From: Candidatus Ozemobacteraceae bacterium
GTDB taxonomy: Bacteria > Muiribacteriota > Ozemobacteria > Ozemobacterales > Ozemobacteraceae
Direction of reading: 5' to 3'
NCBI GenBank assembly: GCA_035373905.1
Contig: DAOSOK010000029.1
Location: 4,714-68,713 of the forward strand
Length of the DNA: 64,000 bases
Made by a program: the position numbers and the translations under genes. Below the pieces are notes generated by a model. The model worked only from the letters and a program-made list of their open reading frames with translations, was not told the DNA's origin and did no database searches. Positions 52,847 to 61,413 of the stretch are shown here, piece by piece; positions within the stretch are counted from its first letter, which is position 1, and each line of letters starts with the position of its first letter.

Positions 52847-53713
52847 ATGGGAAAGAGTGTTCCACAGATAGATCCGGAAGCCATCAGGGAGCGCGTGAGA
52901 AACGGGTATGCGGCGATTGCCGTGGGAACCACGTCCTCCTGCTGCGGCTCGGGCGCGGCAGGCAGCACGAGTTGCTGCGGCGCGGCCGCCCCGGAAAAAC
53001 TGGCGCGCGATCTGGGTTACGACGAGGCCGAACTGGCGGTTCTTCCGGAAGGAGCCAACATGGGCCTGTCCTGCGGGAATCCTGCCGCGATCGCAGCGCT
53101 GAATCCCGGCGAAACCGTTCTCGACCTCGGGAGCGGCGGGGGGTTCGACGTGTTCGTCGCGGGGCGCAGAGTCGGAGCGACCGGCCGCGTCATCGGCATC
53201 GACATGACCCCCGAGATGCTCGCAAAAGCACGGAAGAATATCGCTTCTTATACAAAAAATACCGGTTTCGCCAACGTCGAGTTCCGTCTCGGCGAAATCG
53301 AGCACCTGCCCGTGGCGGATGCATCGGTCGACGTCGTGATCTCCAACTGCGTTTTGAATCTTTCGCCCGACAAACCGCAGGTCTGGCGCGATATCGCCCG
53401 CGTCCTCAAGCCGGGCGGGCGGGCCGCCATATCCGACATCGCCCTGGTCCAGGCGTTGCCCGAAGCACTGAAACACTCCATCGCCGCTCTTGTCGGTTGT
53501 ATTGCCGGCGCCATTGAAATTCGCGAAACAGAACGGCTGATTCGCGAGGCGGGCCTCGAGACCGTCGAAGTCATTCAGAAACCCCAGGCAATCGCGGCAA
53601 TGACGAGCGGCAACGATCCGATGTTCAAGGAGGTCCTTGCCGCCCTTCCAGCCGGAAAGGCACTCACGGATTTCGTAACCAGCATTGTCATTACAGCGCG
53701 AAAACCTGGCTGA
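52847..53713 (+). CDS. arsM: Arsenite methyltransferase
   Basis: Methylates As(III) with S-adenosylmethionine. The 288-residue protein has the SAM site VLDLGSGGGFDVFVAGRRVG (about residue 91) and the arsenic-binding cysteines expected for ArsM: an N-terminal cysteine-rich stretch (SSCCGS, STSCCG), LSCGNP near 76, SNCVLNL near 165 and GCIAGA near 219. Length and motif order match bacterial ArsM. Third enzyme gene of the rightward arsenic operon. Confidence 0.93.
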   Translation: MGKSVPQIDPEAIRERVRNGYAAIAVGTTSSCCGSGAAGSTSCCGAAAPEKLARDLGYDEAELAVLPEGANMGLSCGNPAAIAALNPGETVLDLGSGGGFDVFVAGRRVGATGRVIGIDMTPEMLAKARKNIASYTKNTGFANVEFRLGEIEHLPVADASVDVVISNCVLNLSPDKPQVWRDIARVLKPGGRAAISDIALVQALPEALKHSIAALVGCIAGAIEIRETERLIREAGLETVEVIQKPQAIAAMTSGNDPMFKEVLAALPAGKALTDFVTSIVITARKPG

Positions 53714-53858
53714 CCCTCAGAACGGAAAGCCAACGATGGCGCGATACACCAGATCGCTGACGTGATCCTGCAACAAGCCTGACGCGTCCGATCTCGAGCT
53801 TCCAGGAACCAGGGGGGATCTTGGCGCTGATGAAATCTGACATTTCCGGGAGGAAGGC

Positions 53859-55241
53859 ATGGTGCATCTGACCGGAAAATCCGTCTATCAATCGCTGCTG
53901 GATCGGATCAACGCCTTTCCAGCGGGAGCGCCTCCTTCCGAACTGGTGGAAAAAATCCTGGCCGTCCTGTTCACCCCCGATGAAGCGGCGTTGGTTGCCC
54001 GTCTGCCGATTCGAAGTTTCCGGGCATCCAAAGCGGCTGCCCTCTGGGGGATGGACGTGGCAAAAGCCAGGGACATCTGCAGAAAACTCGCCGACAAAGG
54101 TCTGCTGGTCGATGTGGAACGTGATGGGAAGGCCGAATACACGCTTCCTCCGCCGATGGCCGGCTTTTTCGAGTTCGCCTTGATGCGGGTCCGGCCCGAT
54201 ATCGATCAGAAGGCCTTGAGCGAGCTTTTCTACCAGTATCTCAACGTCGAGGAAGACTTCATCAAGGATCTCTTTTCATTCGAAACCCAACTGGGAAGGG
54301 CCTACGTCAACGAGGAAGCCCTTTCCACCGGGCCTTCCCTTCAGGTCCTGGACTTCGACCGGGTGTCGTTTCTCGTCCAGGAGGCTTCTGCGGCTGCCGT
54401 CGGTATCTGCTACTGTCGCCACAAGATGTCCCATGTCGGGCGGGCCTGCACGAATCGCCAGGACAACTGCATCACGCTCAACTCCGCCGCCAGGTCCCTC
54501 ATCAAGCACGGCATTGCGAGGGAGATCAGCAAGGCCGAAGCTATGGAGATCTTCCGGGACGCCAGGTCGTCTCGTCTCGTCCAATTCGGGGAAAATGTCA
54601 GGGAAGGGGTCAACTTCATCTGCAACTGCTGCAAATGCTGTTGCGAAGGAATGATTGCCGCTCGCCGCTTCGGCTGGCTTCATCCGGTTCATGCAACCGC
54701 CTTCCAGCCGGAGGAAGTCTCAGGAATGTGCCGCAACTGCGGGAAATGCCTTTCCTCTTGTCCGGTCGATGCCATTTCACGGGCGCACCCACCCGATGCC
54801 CCCCAGCCGGGCCAGGGGCGAAACCTGCACATCGACCTCGACGTCTGTCTCGGCTGTGGGGTGTGTGTCGCCCACTGTCCCGCGCGGGCGCTCCAGCTCC
54901 GGCCCAGGAAAGACAGGATCCTGACCCCGGTCAACACGACCCACCGCGTGGTTCTGCAAGCCATCGAAAAGGGAACCCTGCAAAACCTGATCTTCGATTG
55001 CCAGGCCCTTGCGAGCCACCGGGCGATGGCGGCCATCCTCGGGGTCATTTTGCGATTGCCTCCCGTGAAGCAGATCATGGCCAGCAAGCAGATGAAATCG
55101 GTGTTTCTCGATTGGCTTCTGGGGAAATTTCCCGCCTTCAAGGCACAGGCCGGATCGCCGCATCCGGTCGAACCCCATGCCACGGGCGGCTGTTCTGCCG
55201 ATGGGCAGAATCAGAATTCGGCACCAAGGAAACAGTCATGA
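53859..55241 (+). CDS. Winged-helix/ferredoxin fusion with two [4Fe-4S] clusters
   Basis: A 460-residue protein. The N-terminal 100 residues look like a winged helix (AAALWGMDVAKARDICRKLADKGLL). The middle is cysteine-rich (GICYCRHKMSHVG, RACTNRQDNC, then FICNCCKCCCEGM), probably a further metal site. Two ferredoxin motifs follow: CRNCGKCLSSCP (about 292) and CLGCGVCVAHCP (about 329). Similar proteins occur in anaerobes with unknown redox partners. Its stop overlaps the start of the rhodanese-like gene (ATGA). Confidence 0.78.
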   Translation: MVHLTGKSVYQSLLDRINAFPAGAPPSELVEKILAVLFTPDEAALVARLPIRSFRASKAAALWGMDVAKARDICRKLADKGLLVDVERDGKAEYTLPPPMAGFFEFALMRVRPDIDQKALSELFYQYLNVEEDFIKDLFSFETQLGRAYVNEEALSTGPSLQVLDFDRVSFLVQEASAAAVGICYCRHKMSHVGRACTNRQDNCITLNSAARSLIKHGIAREISKAEAMEIFRDARSSRLVQFGENVREGVNFICNCCKCCCEGMIAARRFGWLHPVHATAFQPEEVSGMCRNCGKCLSSCPVDAISRAHPPDAPQPGQGRNLHIDLDVCLGCGVCVAHCPARALQLRPRKDRILTPVNTTHRVVLQAIEKGTLQNLIFDCQALASHRAMAAILGVILRLPPVKQIMASKQMKSVFLDWLLGKFPAFKAQAGSPHPVEPHATGGCSADGQNQNSAPRKQS

Positions 55242-55666
55242 ACGAGTTCTTTCAGACCTATGGTCTCCTCATCGACGGGATTCTCCATCTTTCTCCGAAG
55301 GAAGCCTTCGAGCTGGTGTCGAAGGGGGCCACGATCGTGGATGTTCGCGAAGAACGGGAGATGAACGGGAAGCAATTCGCCATCGGGAACGTGATAGCCA
55401 TTCCCTTCAGCGCGCTTCCGACTGAATATCACACACTATCGAAAGAAGCGCCGCTGATCATTGCCGATTCCGTCGGTCTGAAGAGCAAAAAAGCCGTTCT
55501 TTTCCTCCTGAGCCAGGGATACACGAAAATCGCCAATCTCAACGGGGGAATCATTGATTGGGAGACGGCTGGGCTACCGACCGACGTCAACGATGACGAG
55601 GTGCTGATCGGCCAGTGCTCCTGCCAACTCCGACCGAAAAAAGCATGGCGTCCCAGGAACCCCTGA
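55238..55666 (+). CDS. Rhodanese-like protein lacking the catalytic cysteine
   Basis: A 142-residue rhodanese-fold protein: LSPKEAFELVSKGATIVDVR, then GNVIAIPFSALP. At the active-site loop, where CRSGxRS is normal, it reads ADSVGLKSKKA, so the sulfur-carrying cysteine is an aspartate. A pair of cysteines remains near the C-terminus (IGQCSCQL). It may bind persulfide or anions rather than transfer sulfur. It overlaps the ferredoxin-type gene upstream by four bases. Confidence 0.82.
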   Translation: MNEFFQTYGLLIDGILHLSPKEAFELVSKGATIVDVREEREMNGKQFAIGNVIAIPFSALPTEYHTLSKEAPLIIADSVGLKSKKAVLFLLSQGYTKIANLNGGIIDWETAGLPTDVNDDEVLIGQCSCQLRPKKAWRPRNP

Positions 55667-55803
55667 CGACGCCGGCCAGCGAATACGACTGCAGTGGAGA
55701 AATGCGAGTGATTTGTAAGAAGGCAACTCCATGGATGACGGAACCCGAGGTGGCGGAACTCCTTGCCGGCATCAATGATTTCCTTGCCGGGCACGTCCGT
55801 TGA
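55645..55803 (+). CDS. Possible small protein
   Basis: A 52-codon frame overlapping the end of the rhodanese-like gene (ATG at 55645), or 33 residues from the ATG at 55702, which has GTGGAG upstream. It contains two cysteines (DCSGEMRVICKKA) and a helix-like end (EPEVAELLAGINDFLAG). It fills most of the gap before the lipoyl-carrier gene. Too short to assign. Confidence 0.3.
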   Translation: MASQEPLTTPASEYDCSGEMRVICKKATPWMTEPEVAELLAGINDFLAGHVR

Positions 55804-55860
55804 ATCATCTCGATTTCATCGTAAAAATCTGGAAACCCAACAAGAAAAGGGGGATGACCG

Positions 55861-56307
55861 ATGAGTGACGTTCTAGAAATCACCTACGACAAATTCATCT
55901 TTCGCGTGAAGACCGACTGCCTCTATACGAGAGAGGGCTTCTGGGCGCACGTGGAGAATCAGACAGCCACGGTTGGAGTGACGGACTTCCAGCAGAAGAT
56001 CATGGGCGACGTTGCCTATCTGGGCACCGTCGACCCGGGAACGGAAGTCCGCCAGGGACAGGCGTTCGGCCAGATCGAGACCATCAAGGCGACTGCAGAT
56101 ATCCTCTCGCCCGTTTCGGGCAAAGTGGCGGAGGTGAACCCGCAGATGCAGGAAAGCCCATTCCTTATCAACCAGGACCCGCACGGGGCCGGCTGGATTT
56201 ACCGCATCGATCTGACGAATCTTGCGGAAGACATGAAGGGGCTGATCACTGCTGAAGCGTATTGCGAGTTCATGAAGGACAGACTCGAGAAAGAGGCGCG
56301 CAAATAG
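55861..56307 (+). CDS. GcvH-like lipoyl carrier protein
   Basis: A 148-residue protein of the glycine cleavage H / LbpA fold. The lipoylation motif is ETIKATAD with lysine 76 in place, and the surrounding hybrid-motif (GDVAYLGTVDPGTEV, SPVSGKVAEVN) is typical. No other glycine cleavage gene is present, so it is more likely a dedicated lipoate carrier, as LbpA is in sulfur metabolism. No lipoate ligase is seen nearby. It sits one base before the first DGC gene. Confidence 0.88.
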   Translation: MSDVLEITYDKFIFRVKTDCLYTREGFWAHVENQTATVGVTDFQQKIMGDVAYLGTVDPGTEVRQGQAFGQIETIKATADILSPVSGKVAEVNPQMQESPFLINQDPHGAGWIYRIDLTNLAEDMKGLITAEAYCEFMKDRLEKEARK

Positions 56308-56308
56308 C

Positions 56309-56722
56309 ATGGATACCTCAAGGAAGGTTGTTGTTCTGCCCTGCAGCGGCATCGGCAAAGCTTACGGAGCCTTGTCCCGGGAGATCGCCTACGAACTGGC
56401 GGAGCGCGTCCGACCGGACAAAACGGCGATGACCTGCCTGCCGCTCCTGGTGATCAGCGATTCTGACGCCCTGAAGCTCGTCAGGGAGAATCCCGTCATA
56501 ACGATCGACGGCTGTCCGCTGGAATGCGCCCGGAAAAGCCTCGAGGCCGTGGGCGCAAAGCCGGCGCATGCCTGCCAGTCATTCAAATTTTATGTGGCCC
56601 ACAAAGAGCTCAAGCCGGAAGGCGTGGCCCAGCTGAATGAAGCTGGCCGCAAGCTGGCGGGACTTGCCGCCGACGAACTGGCTGCAACGGTGGACAGGCT
56701 GATCGCCGGGGAGGATGCGTGA
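56309..56722 (+). CDS. DGC-domain putative zinc-binding protein (first)
   Basis: A 137-residue protein of the DGC family, small proteins thought to bind zinc. The signature DGCPLECARKSLEA is near residue 71 and an N-terminal CSGIGKAYGALSRE near 12. Often seen in arsenic or metal clusters of anaerobes; biochemical role unproven. It follows the lipoyl carrier by one base and overlaps the second DGC gene by four bases (ATGA). Confidence 0.82.
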   Translation: MDTSRKVVVLPCSGIGKAYGALSREIAYELAERVRPDKTAMTCLPLLVISDSDALKLVRENPVITIDGCPLECARKSLEAVGAKPAHACQSFKFYVAHKELKPEGVAQLNEAGRKLAGLAADELAATVDRLIAGEDA

Positions 56723-57126
56723 TGGAGACGCGTGTGAAAATCGGAATCGTTTCATGCAGCGGTGAGGAGCGGCCCGAAGGAACGGTCTGCCGCATGGCCT
56801 GTCGGAGACTGCTGGAGCAGGCGACCGACAAAACCGTCACGATCTGCCTGCCCCTGTTCATCGCAGGCGGAAGAGAGGAACGGACCTTCGCCACGAAATA
56901 CCCCACGATCACGGTGGACGGCTGCGAGAAACGCTGCGCCGCACGAGCCACGGAAACCCTGTCGGCAAAACCTCGCATGACGCTGCTCATCCCGGAGATT
57001 CTTCAAAAACACGGTCTCGCGGTTCCGAAGAAACGTCGGAACTACGGACCGGATGAGGAACCCGCGATTCAGGCGGTCATCGAGGAGCTTGCCGGGGCCG
57101 TCGAAACGGTGCTGGCGAACATCTGA
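56719..57126 (+). CDS. DGC-domain putative zinc-binding protein (second)
   Basis: A 135-residue paralogue of the preceding protein: SCSGEERPEGTVCRMACRRL at the N-terminus, VDGCEKRCAARATE near residue 74. The cysteine pattern differs slightly (a third N-terminal cysteine). The overlapping arrangement suggests the two work together, perhaps as a pair. The C-terminus YGPDEEPAIQAVIEEL is helical. Confidence 0.8.
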   Translation: MMETRVKIGIVSCSGEERPEGTVCRMACRRLLEQATDKTVTICLPLFIAGGREERTFATKYPTITVDGCEKRCAARATETLSAKPRMTLLIPEILQKHGLAVPKKRRNYGPDEEPAIQAVIEELAGAVETVLANI

Positions 57127-57160
57127 ATTTCGGACACCTCACGGCAGGGGAAAGTATTAT

Positions 57161-57604
57161 ATGGCTATATATACGAACAAAGTGGAATGGCGTGGGAATC
57201 ACCTGGGGTACACCTGGTGCCAAAACGGTGTGGAGATGGAGTTTTCCGCGCCGCCAGACCTTCACGGTTTGCCGAATGTGATGACCCCCGAGGATGCGTT
57301 CATCGCGTCATCGAACACGTGCTACTTCATGATGGTCCTCTGGGCCGCCGAACGGTTCAAACTGGCTCTGGTGAGCCTGGAGTGCCATGCCGAAGGCGAG
57401 GTCGAGGAGTTCCTCGACCGCACGTCGTGGTTCAAAAAGGTCACCCTGCGCCCCAGGATCGTCGTCAACGGTCAGTCCCGGGCATACATCCAGCGGGCTC
57501 TCGATATGGCCCTGAAATACTCCACCATCAACCAGTCGCTCAAGTCACAGATCGTCATCGAACCGGAGATCATCATCCAGGGCGGCGAAAAAACGAGTGG
57601 ATGA
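57161..57604 (+). CDS. OsmC-family protein
   Basis: A 147-residue OsmC/Ohr-superfamily protein (TPEDAFIASSNTCYFMMVLW with one conserved cysteine; VTLRPRIVVN; ALKYSTINQSLKSQ). OsmC proteins reduce organic or sulfur peroxides through two cysteines; here the second cysteine appears in VSLECHAEG, as in the family. I chose the ATG at 57161 (GGGGAAAG upstream); the start region is AT-rich. Lies 34 bases after the DGC pair. Confidence 0.82.
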   Translation: MAIYTNKVEWRGNHLGYTWCQNGVEMEFSAPPDLHGLPNVMTPEDAFIASSNTCYFMMVLWAAERFKLALVSLECHAEGEVEEFLDRTSWFKKVTLRPRIVVNGQSRAYIQRALDMALKYSTINQSLKSQIVIEPEIIIQGGEKTSG

Positions 57605-57683
57605 TCAGACATATTCAATAAATAAGGTTATATAGAATACGTCGTCGTCGAACGACGATACTTGAAAATGAAAGGATCATTTC

Positions 57684-58157
57684 ATGGGAACGTTACTTGG
57701 CATGCTCAAAGGAACACCGCTGACCCCGGACGTGAAGAAGCGGATCGCCGAAGCCGAAAAAGCGCTGGCGAACGTCAAAGCCCTGGAATCGAAGACCGAG
57801 TCGCTCATGAAGAAAGGTAAGGCTCTCGAAGCGGAGAACAAGCGGCTCCAGGCTGAGATTCGGAAACTGAAAACCGAAGGCACCAACGATCGACAGCGTT
57901 TGTGCAGGCTCGAAAAAACGCAGGAACACATTCTGCAGCTCATTGCCCGCAATCCGCTGATCACGAGGAAAAAAATTTCCAGCGCCATCAAGCAGAGCAT
58001 GGATTCGACGACCGCACATCTTTCCGATCTTTTTCTCCTGGGTCTCATTCATAAATCCGTGCATGTCAGGCACATGTTCCAGGCGGCCCTCCCGGACGAG
58101 TTTTCCATCACTCCCGAAGGGATGGAGTATCTGGAAGCCCGCAATCTGCTCGATTAG
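57684..58157 (+). CDS. Coiled-coil protein with winged-helix domain
   Basis: A 157-residue protein: residues about 18-85 form a coiled coil (ALESKTESLMKKGKALEAEN), followed by a winged-helix-like domain (ILQLIARNPLITRKKISSAI, STTAHLSDLFLLGLIHKS). It may regulate transcription or sense state within the arsenic operon. The open frame before it is short; the preceding gap has a small palindrome near 57640-57655 and an AT-rich stretch. It ends exactly one base before arsC. Confidence 0.65.
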   Translation: MGTLLGMLKGTPLTPDVKKRIAEAEKALANVKALESKTESLMKKGKALEAENKRLQAEIRKLKTEGTNDRQRLCRLEKTQEHILQLIARNPLITRKKISSAIKQSMDSTTAHLSDLFLLGLIHKSVHVRHMFQAALPDEFSITPEGMEYLEARNLLD

Positions 58158-58604
58158 ATGAAATATCGCATACTCTATCTTTGCACGGGAAATTCATGCC
58201 GGAGCCAGATGGCCGAAGGCTGGACCCGGCCCCTCTGGCCCGACCTTTTCGACGTTCAATCGGCCGGTGTCACGGCGAATGGGCTGGACGAAGATGCCGT
58301 GAAGGTCATGGCCGAGAAGGGAGTCGACATTTCCAGGCACCAGTCGAAAACGCTCGATACTCTGCCCTGTCTCACCTATGATTTCGTCATCACCGTCTGC
58401 AGCCATGCCGACGAGACTTGTCCGGTCTTTCCCGGCCGGACGCGAAGGCTTCATCATGGCTTCGATGACCCGCCGCGACTCGCCCTGGCGGCAAAAACCC
58501 CCGAAGAGGCTTTGTCTCATTACCGGCGAGTGCGCGATGAAATAGGCGCATTCGTTACCCAGCTGCCGCAATTTCTTCACCTCCAGGAGGCCACACATGA
58601 GTGA
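58158..58604 (+). CDS. arsC: Arsenate reductase (LMW phosphatase type)
   Basis: Reduces As(V) to As(III). The 148-residue protein has the CX5R loop CTGNSCRSQ (C9-R15) and the second redox cysteines in VCSHADETCPVF, as in thioredoxin-coupled ArsC of the pI258 type; FDDPP carries the general acid region. It overlaps the Acr3 gene by eight bases. Electrons probably come from the thioredoxin-like proteins encoded at 51940 or 52215. Confidence 0.92.
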   Translation: MKYRILYLCTGNSCRSQMAEGWTRPLWPDLFDVQSAGVTANGLDEDAVKVMAEKGVDISRHQSKTLDTLPCLTYDFVITVCSHADETCPVFPGRTRRLHHGFDDPPRLALAAKTPEEALSHYRRVRDEIGAFVTQLPQFLHLQEATHE

Positions 58605-59661
58605 CGGTATTTCCCAGAAGTTGTCCTTTCTTGACCGGTATCTGACGCTCTGGATCTTTCTCGCCATGGGCATCGGCGTGGGGATCGGCTATGTCGCGCC
58701 GGCCGCCACCGAGGCGTTCAATGTGACGTTTTCCGTCGGCACGACGAACATACCAATTGCTATAGGCCTCATCCTGATGATGTATCCGCCCCTCGCGAAA
58801 GTGAAATACGAAGAACTGGGCGACGCATTCAAAGACTGGAAGGTGCTGGTTCTGTCCCTGGTCCAGAACTGGATCATCGGGCCGGTCCTGATGTTCCTGC
58901 TGGCGATCACATTCCTTCGCGACAATTCCCAATACATGGTCGGCCTCATCATGATCGGCCTGGCGCGATGCATCGCCATGGTCATCGTCTGGAACGATCT
59001 CGCGGAAGGCGATACCGAATACTGCGCCGGCCTGGTGGCGTTCAACAGCATCTTCCAGGTGCTGTTTTTCAGCGTGTATGCCTGGTTTTTCATCACGATC
59101 CTGCCGCCCTATTTCGGGCTGCACGGCGTTGCTGTCGACATCAGCATCGGCCAGATCGCCGAAAGCGTCTTCATTTACCTGGGCATCCCGTTCATCGCCG
59201 GCGTGATGACGCGGTTCCTGCTCATCAAGGCCAAAAGCAAGGAGTGGTATCACGCCGAGTTCATTCCCCGCATCAGCCCGATCACGCTGATCGCCCTTCT
59301 CTTCACGATCGTCGTGATGTTCAGCCTCAAGGGGCAGCTCATCGTCAGCATCCCGACGGACGTGTTGCGCATCGCCGTTCCGCTGTTGATCTACTTCGTC
59401 GTGATGTTCCTCGTCAGTTTCTTCATGGGCACGAAGCTGGGCGCCGGCTACAAGAAAACCTCGACCCTTTCCTTCACGGCGGCGAGCAACAACTTCGAGC
59501 TGGCCATCGCCGTCGCGGTTGCCGTCTTCGGCATCAAGCACGGCGCCGCCTTTGCGGCCGTCATCGGGCCTCTCGTCGAGGTGCCGGTCCTGATCGGCCT
59601 CGTGAATGTCGCCCTGTTCTTCCGGAAGAGGTTTTTCATCCAAAAGGCATGCAGCGATTGA
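58597..59661 (+). CDS. acr3: Acr3-family arsenite efflux permease
   Basis: Exports As(III). The 354-residue, ten-TM protein shows the family motifs LMMYPPLAKVKYEEL, LARCIAMVIVWNDLAEGD with the conserved cysteine, and SFTAASNNFELAIAVAVAVFG. Last gene of the rightward operon, followed by an intrinsic terminator. Works with ArsC, which makes the substrate. Confidence 0.94.
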   Translation: MSDGISQKLSFLDRYLTLWIFLAMGIGVGIGYVAPAATEAFNVTFSVGTTNIPIAIGLILMMYPPLAKVKYEELGDAFKDWKVLVLSLVQNWIIGPVLMFLLAITFLRDNSQYMVGLIMIGLARCIAMVIVWNDLAEGDTEYCAGLVAFNSIFQVLFFSVYAWFFITILPPYFGLHGVAVDISIGQIAESVFIYLGIPFIAGVMTRFLLIKAKSKEWYHAEFIPRISPITLIALLFTIVVMFSLKGQLIVSIPTDVLRIAVPLLIYFVVMFLVSFFMGTKLGAGYKKTSTLSFTAASNNFELAIAVAVAVFGIKHGAAFAAVIGPLVEVPVLIGLVNVALFFRKRFFIQKACSD

Positions 59662-59721
59662 CCCTGGCTGGCATGCCGAAAACCACAGGCATGGGCCAAC
59701 GGAAGAATAGTTGACGGTATA

Positions 59722-59774
59722 ACATCACCTGGAATCGACGGTGGCAACCACAGGTTCCCGGTGATGTCTTTTTC
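59722..59774 (+). terminator. Intrinsic terminator of the rightward arsenic operon
   Basis: ACATCACC pairs with GGTGATGT (inner TGGAA/TTCC extends it), followed by CTTTTTC. Confidence 0.8.
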
Positions 59775-59818
59775 TCGGGCTCACACGAAACACGACAATC
59801 ACGTGCCTGCTCGATACC

Positions 59819-59906
59819 GTTCGTACGGAGGCTGTCGAAGCGCGAGTGCTCTCGTCCTTCGGCAGCCTCAGGGCGAACGGCTGGTTTTCATTCCGCAGGA
59901 TTCATG
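59819..59906. repeat. Dispersed palindromic repeat, copy 5
   Basis: Contains AGGCTGTCGAAGC and CCTTCGGCAGCCTCAGGGC as arms and the end TTTCATTCCGCAGGATTCATGA, which supplies the stop codon region of the permease gene ending at 59902. Confidence 0.7.
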
Positions 59907-61371
59907 AACCGAAGAAAGCACCGAACGTCATTCCCACGATGGTGGCCATGATGATGACGAGGCTGACGAAGACCACGGTTTTTTTCGGGCCCATGATCTG
60001 ATTGATGACCAGCATATTGGGCAGGGAAAGCGCAGGCCCGGCGAGCAGCAGGGCAAGTGCGGGGCCCTTTCCCATGCCGCTGCCGATCAGGCCCTGCACG
60101 ATGGGCACTTCGGTAAGGGTGGCGAAATACATGAACGCGCCGAACACGGATGCGAAGAGGTTTGCAAAGAGGGAATTGCCGCCGACCATCGATTTGACCC
60201 ATTCGCTGGGAATCAAGCCTTCGTGACCGACTCGCCCGAGCAGCAGACCGGCGACGACCACGCCGCCGAGGAGCAGCGGGAGAATCATCCTGGCATTTTC
60301 CCAGCTGGCTCCGAACCAGTCCTTCGACTCGTCTTCAGATGTGGAGGTCACGGCACTCAATGCGACCGTCACGGCCACAAACGGCACCAGGGGATTCGCA
60401 GGAGCGGCCAGATAGGCAATCACGCCCGCCCCGGCGGTGACGCCGACGCGCCACCAGGCCATCTTCAGGATCGTCCCGAGAATGACGAGCAGGGCGATGG
60501 CAAACGCGGCCGTGACCGCCCATTTGTTGCTCCAGATGCTTTTCCACGGGCTGTCCGGGATCGTGCGGCCGGTGACGTCGGCCAGAGGAACGGTTTGAAT
60601 CGTGGCGGGCGCCCAGTCGCGCCCCTGGGCGGAAGCGATCTTCACCTTGATGTCGGCGAACCCCTCGATCTCTTCCTGGACGTCGCCGCTGATGACCGCC
60701 CCGTCGCGAAGCGTCAATTCGACGCTTTGCGGCTTGCCCCAGTTGGCGAAGACCAGGACGCCGATCATGGCGCCGAAAAAGACGATGTTGTGCCACAGGG
60801 GGCGAACGTTTTCGGGCTCGGGCATCTGTGCGGCGGCAAGCGCCTTCGCATCTTCTTCTTCCCGGAAGATGAGATGCATCAGCAGACCGATGATCACGCT
60901 GAACGCGATCGCCCCGATCGCGCGGGCGATCCCGATGTCCAGGCCGAGAATGCGGGCGCTCATGACGATTGCCAGGATGTTGATTCCAGGGCCGGAATAC
61001 AGGAACGCGCACGCCGGGCCAAGCCCCGCGCCCATCTTGTAGATGCCGTTGAACAGCGGCAGAACCGTGCAGGAGCACACAGCCAGAATGGAACCCGATA
61101 CCGACGCCACGCCGTATGCCAGGATCTTATTTGCGTTCGGCCCCAGATATTTCATGACGGAGTCCTGGCTGATGAAGATGGTGATCGCCCCGGCGATGAA
61201 GAACGCCGGAACCAGGCACAGCAGGACATGCTCGCGGGCATACCATTTCACCAGATATAATGCTTCCATGATCGCGTTGTCGAAACGCGGGGTGCCGACA
61301 GGCAGAAAATAACAGCCCAGAAACACGGCAACCATTGCCAGAAGCGTTTTCCATTCATCTTTCCAGTTCAT
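59902..61371 (-). CDS. arsP: ArsP-like permease (DUF318 family)
   Basis: A 489-residue membrane protein of the permease family that includes ArsP, the exporter of trivalent organoarsenicals. CSCTVLPLFNGIYKMGAGL and SGPGINILAI carry the family motifs; a second such half lies near the C-terminus (GPALALLLAGPALSLPNML). Between the halves is a soluble insert of roughly 80 residues (about 205-285: VELTLRDGAVISGDVQEE) not usual for ArsP. With ArsM in the same island, it would remove methylated arsenic. Leftward operon with the CcdA and redox protein genes. Confidence 0.82.
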   Translation of the reverse strand: MNWKDEWKTLLAMVAVFLGCYFLPVGTPRFDNAIMEALYLVKWYAREHVLLCLVPAFFIAGAITIFISQDSVMKYLGPNANKILAYGVASVSGSILAVCSCTVLPLFNGIYKMGAGLGPACAFLYSGPGINILAIVMSARILGLDIGIARAIGAIAFSVIIGLLMHLIFREEEDAKALAAAQMPEPENVRPLWHNIVFFGAMIGVLVFANWGKPQSVELTLRDGAVISGDVQEEIEGFADIKVKIASAQGRDWAPATIQTVPLADVTGRTIPDSPWKSIWSNKWAVTAAFAIALLVILGTILKMAWWRVGVTAGAGVIAYLAAPANPLVPFVAVTVALSAVTSTSEDESKDWFGASWENARMILPLLLGGVVVAGLLLGRVGHEGLIPSEWVKSMVGGNSLFANLFASVFGAFMYFATLTEVPIVQGLIGSGMGKGPALALLLAGPALSLPNMLVINQIMGPKKTVVFVSLVIIMATIVGMTFGAFFGS

Positions 61372-61413
61372 GACTCATTCCTCGATTCAAGGATTGTTTC
61401 TGCACGCACGGTT

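Noticed and set aside
54635..55237. Upstream extension of the rhodanese-like gene
   Set aside because: It is a shifted reading of the ferredoxin-type gene, which has clear cysteine motifs.
55861..56307. Glycine cleavage system H protein as part of glycine metabolism
   Set aside because: No gcvP or gcvT genes nearby; the arsenic/thiol context fits a dedicated lipoyl carrier better.
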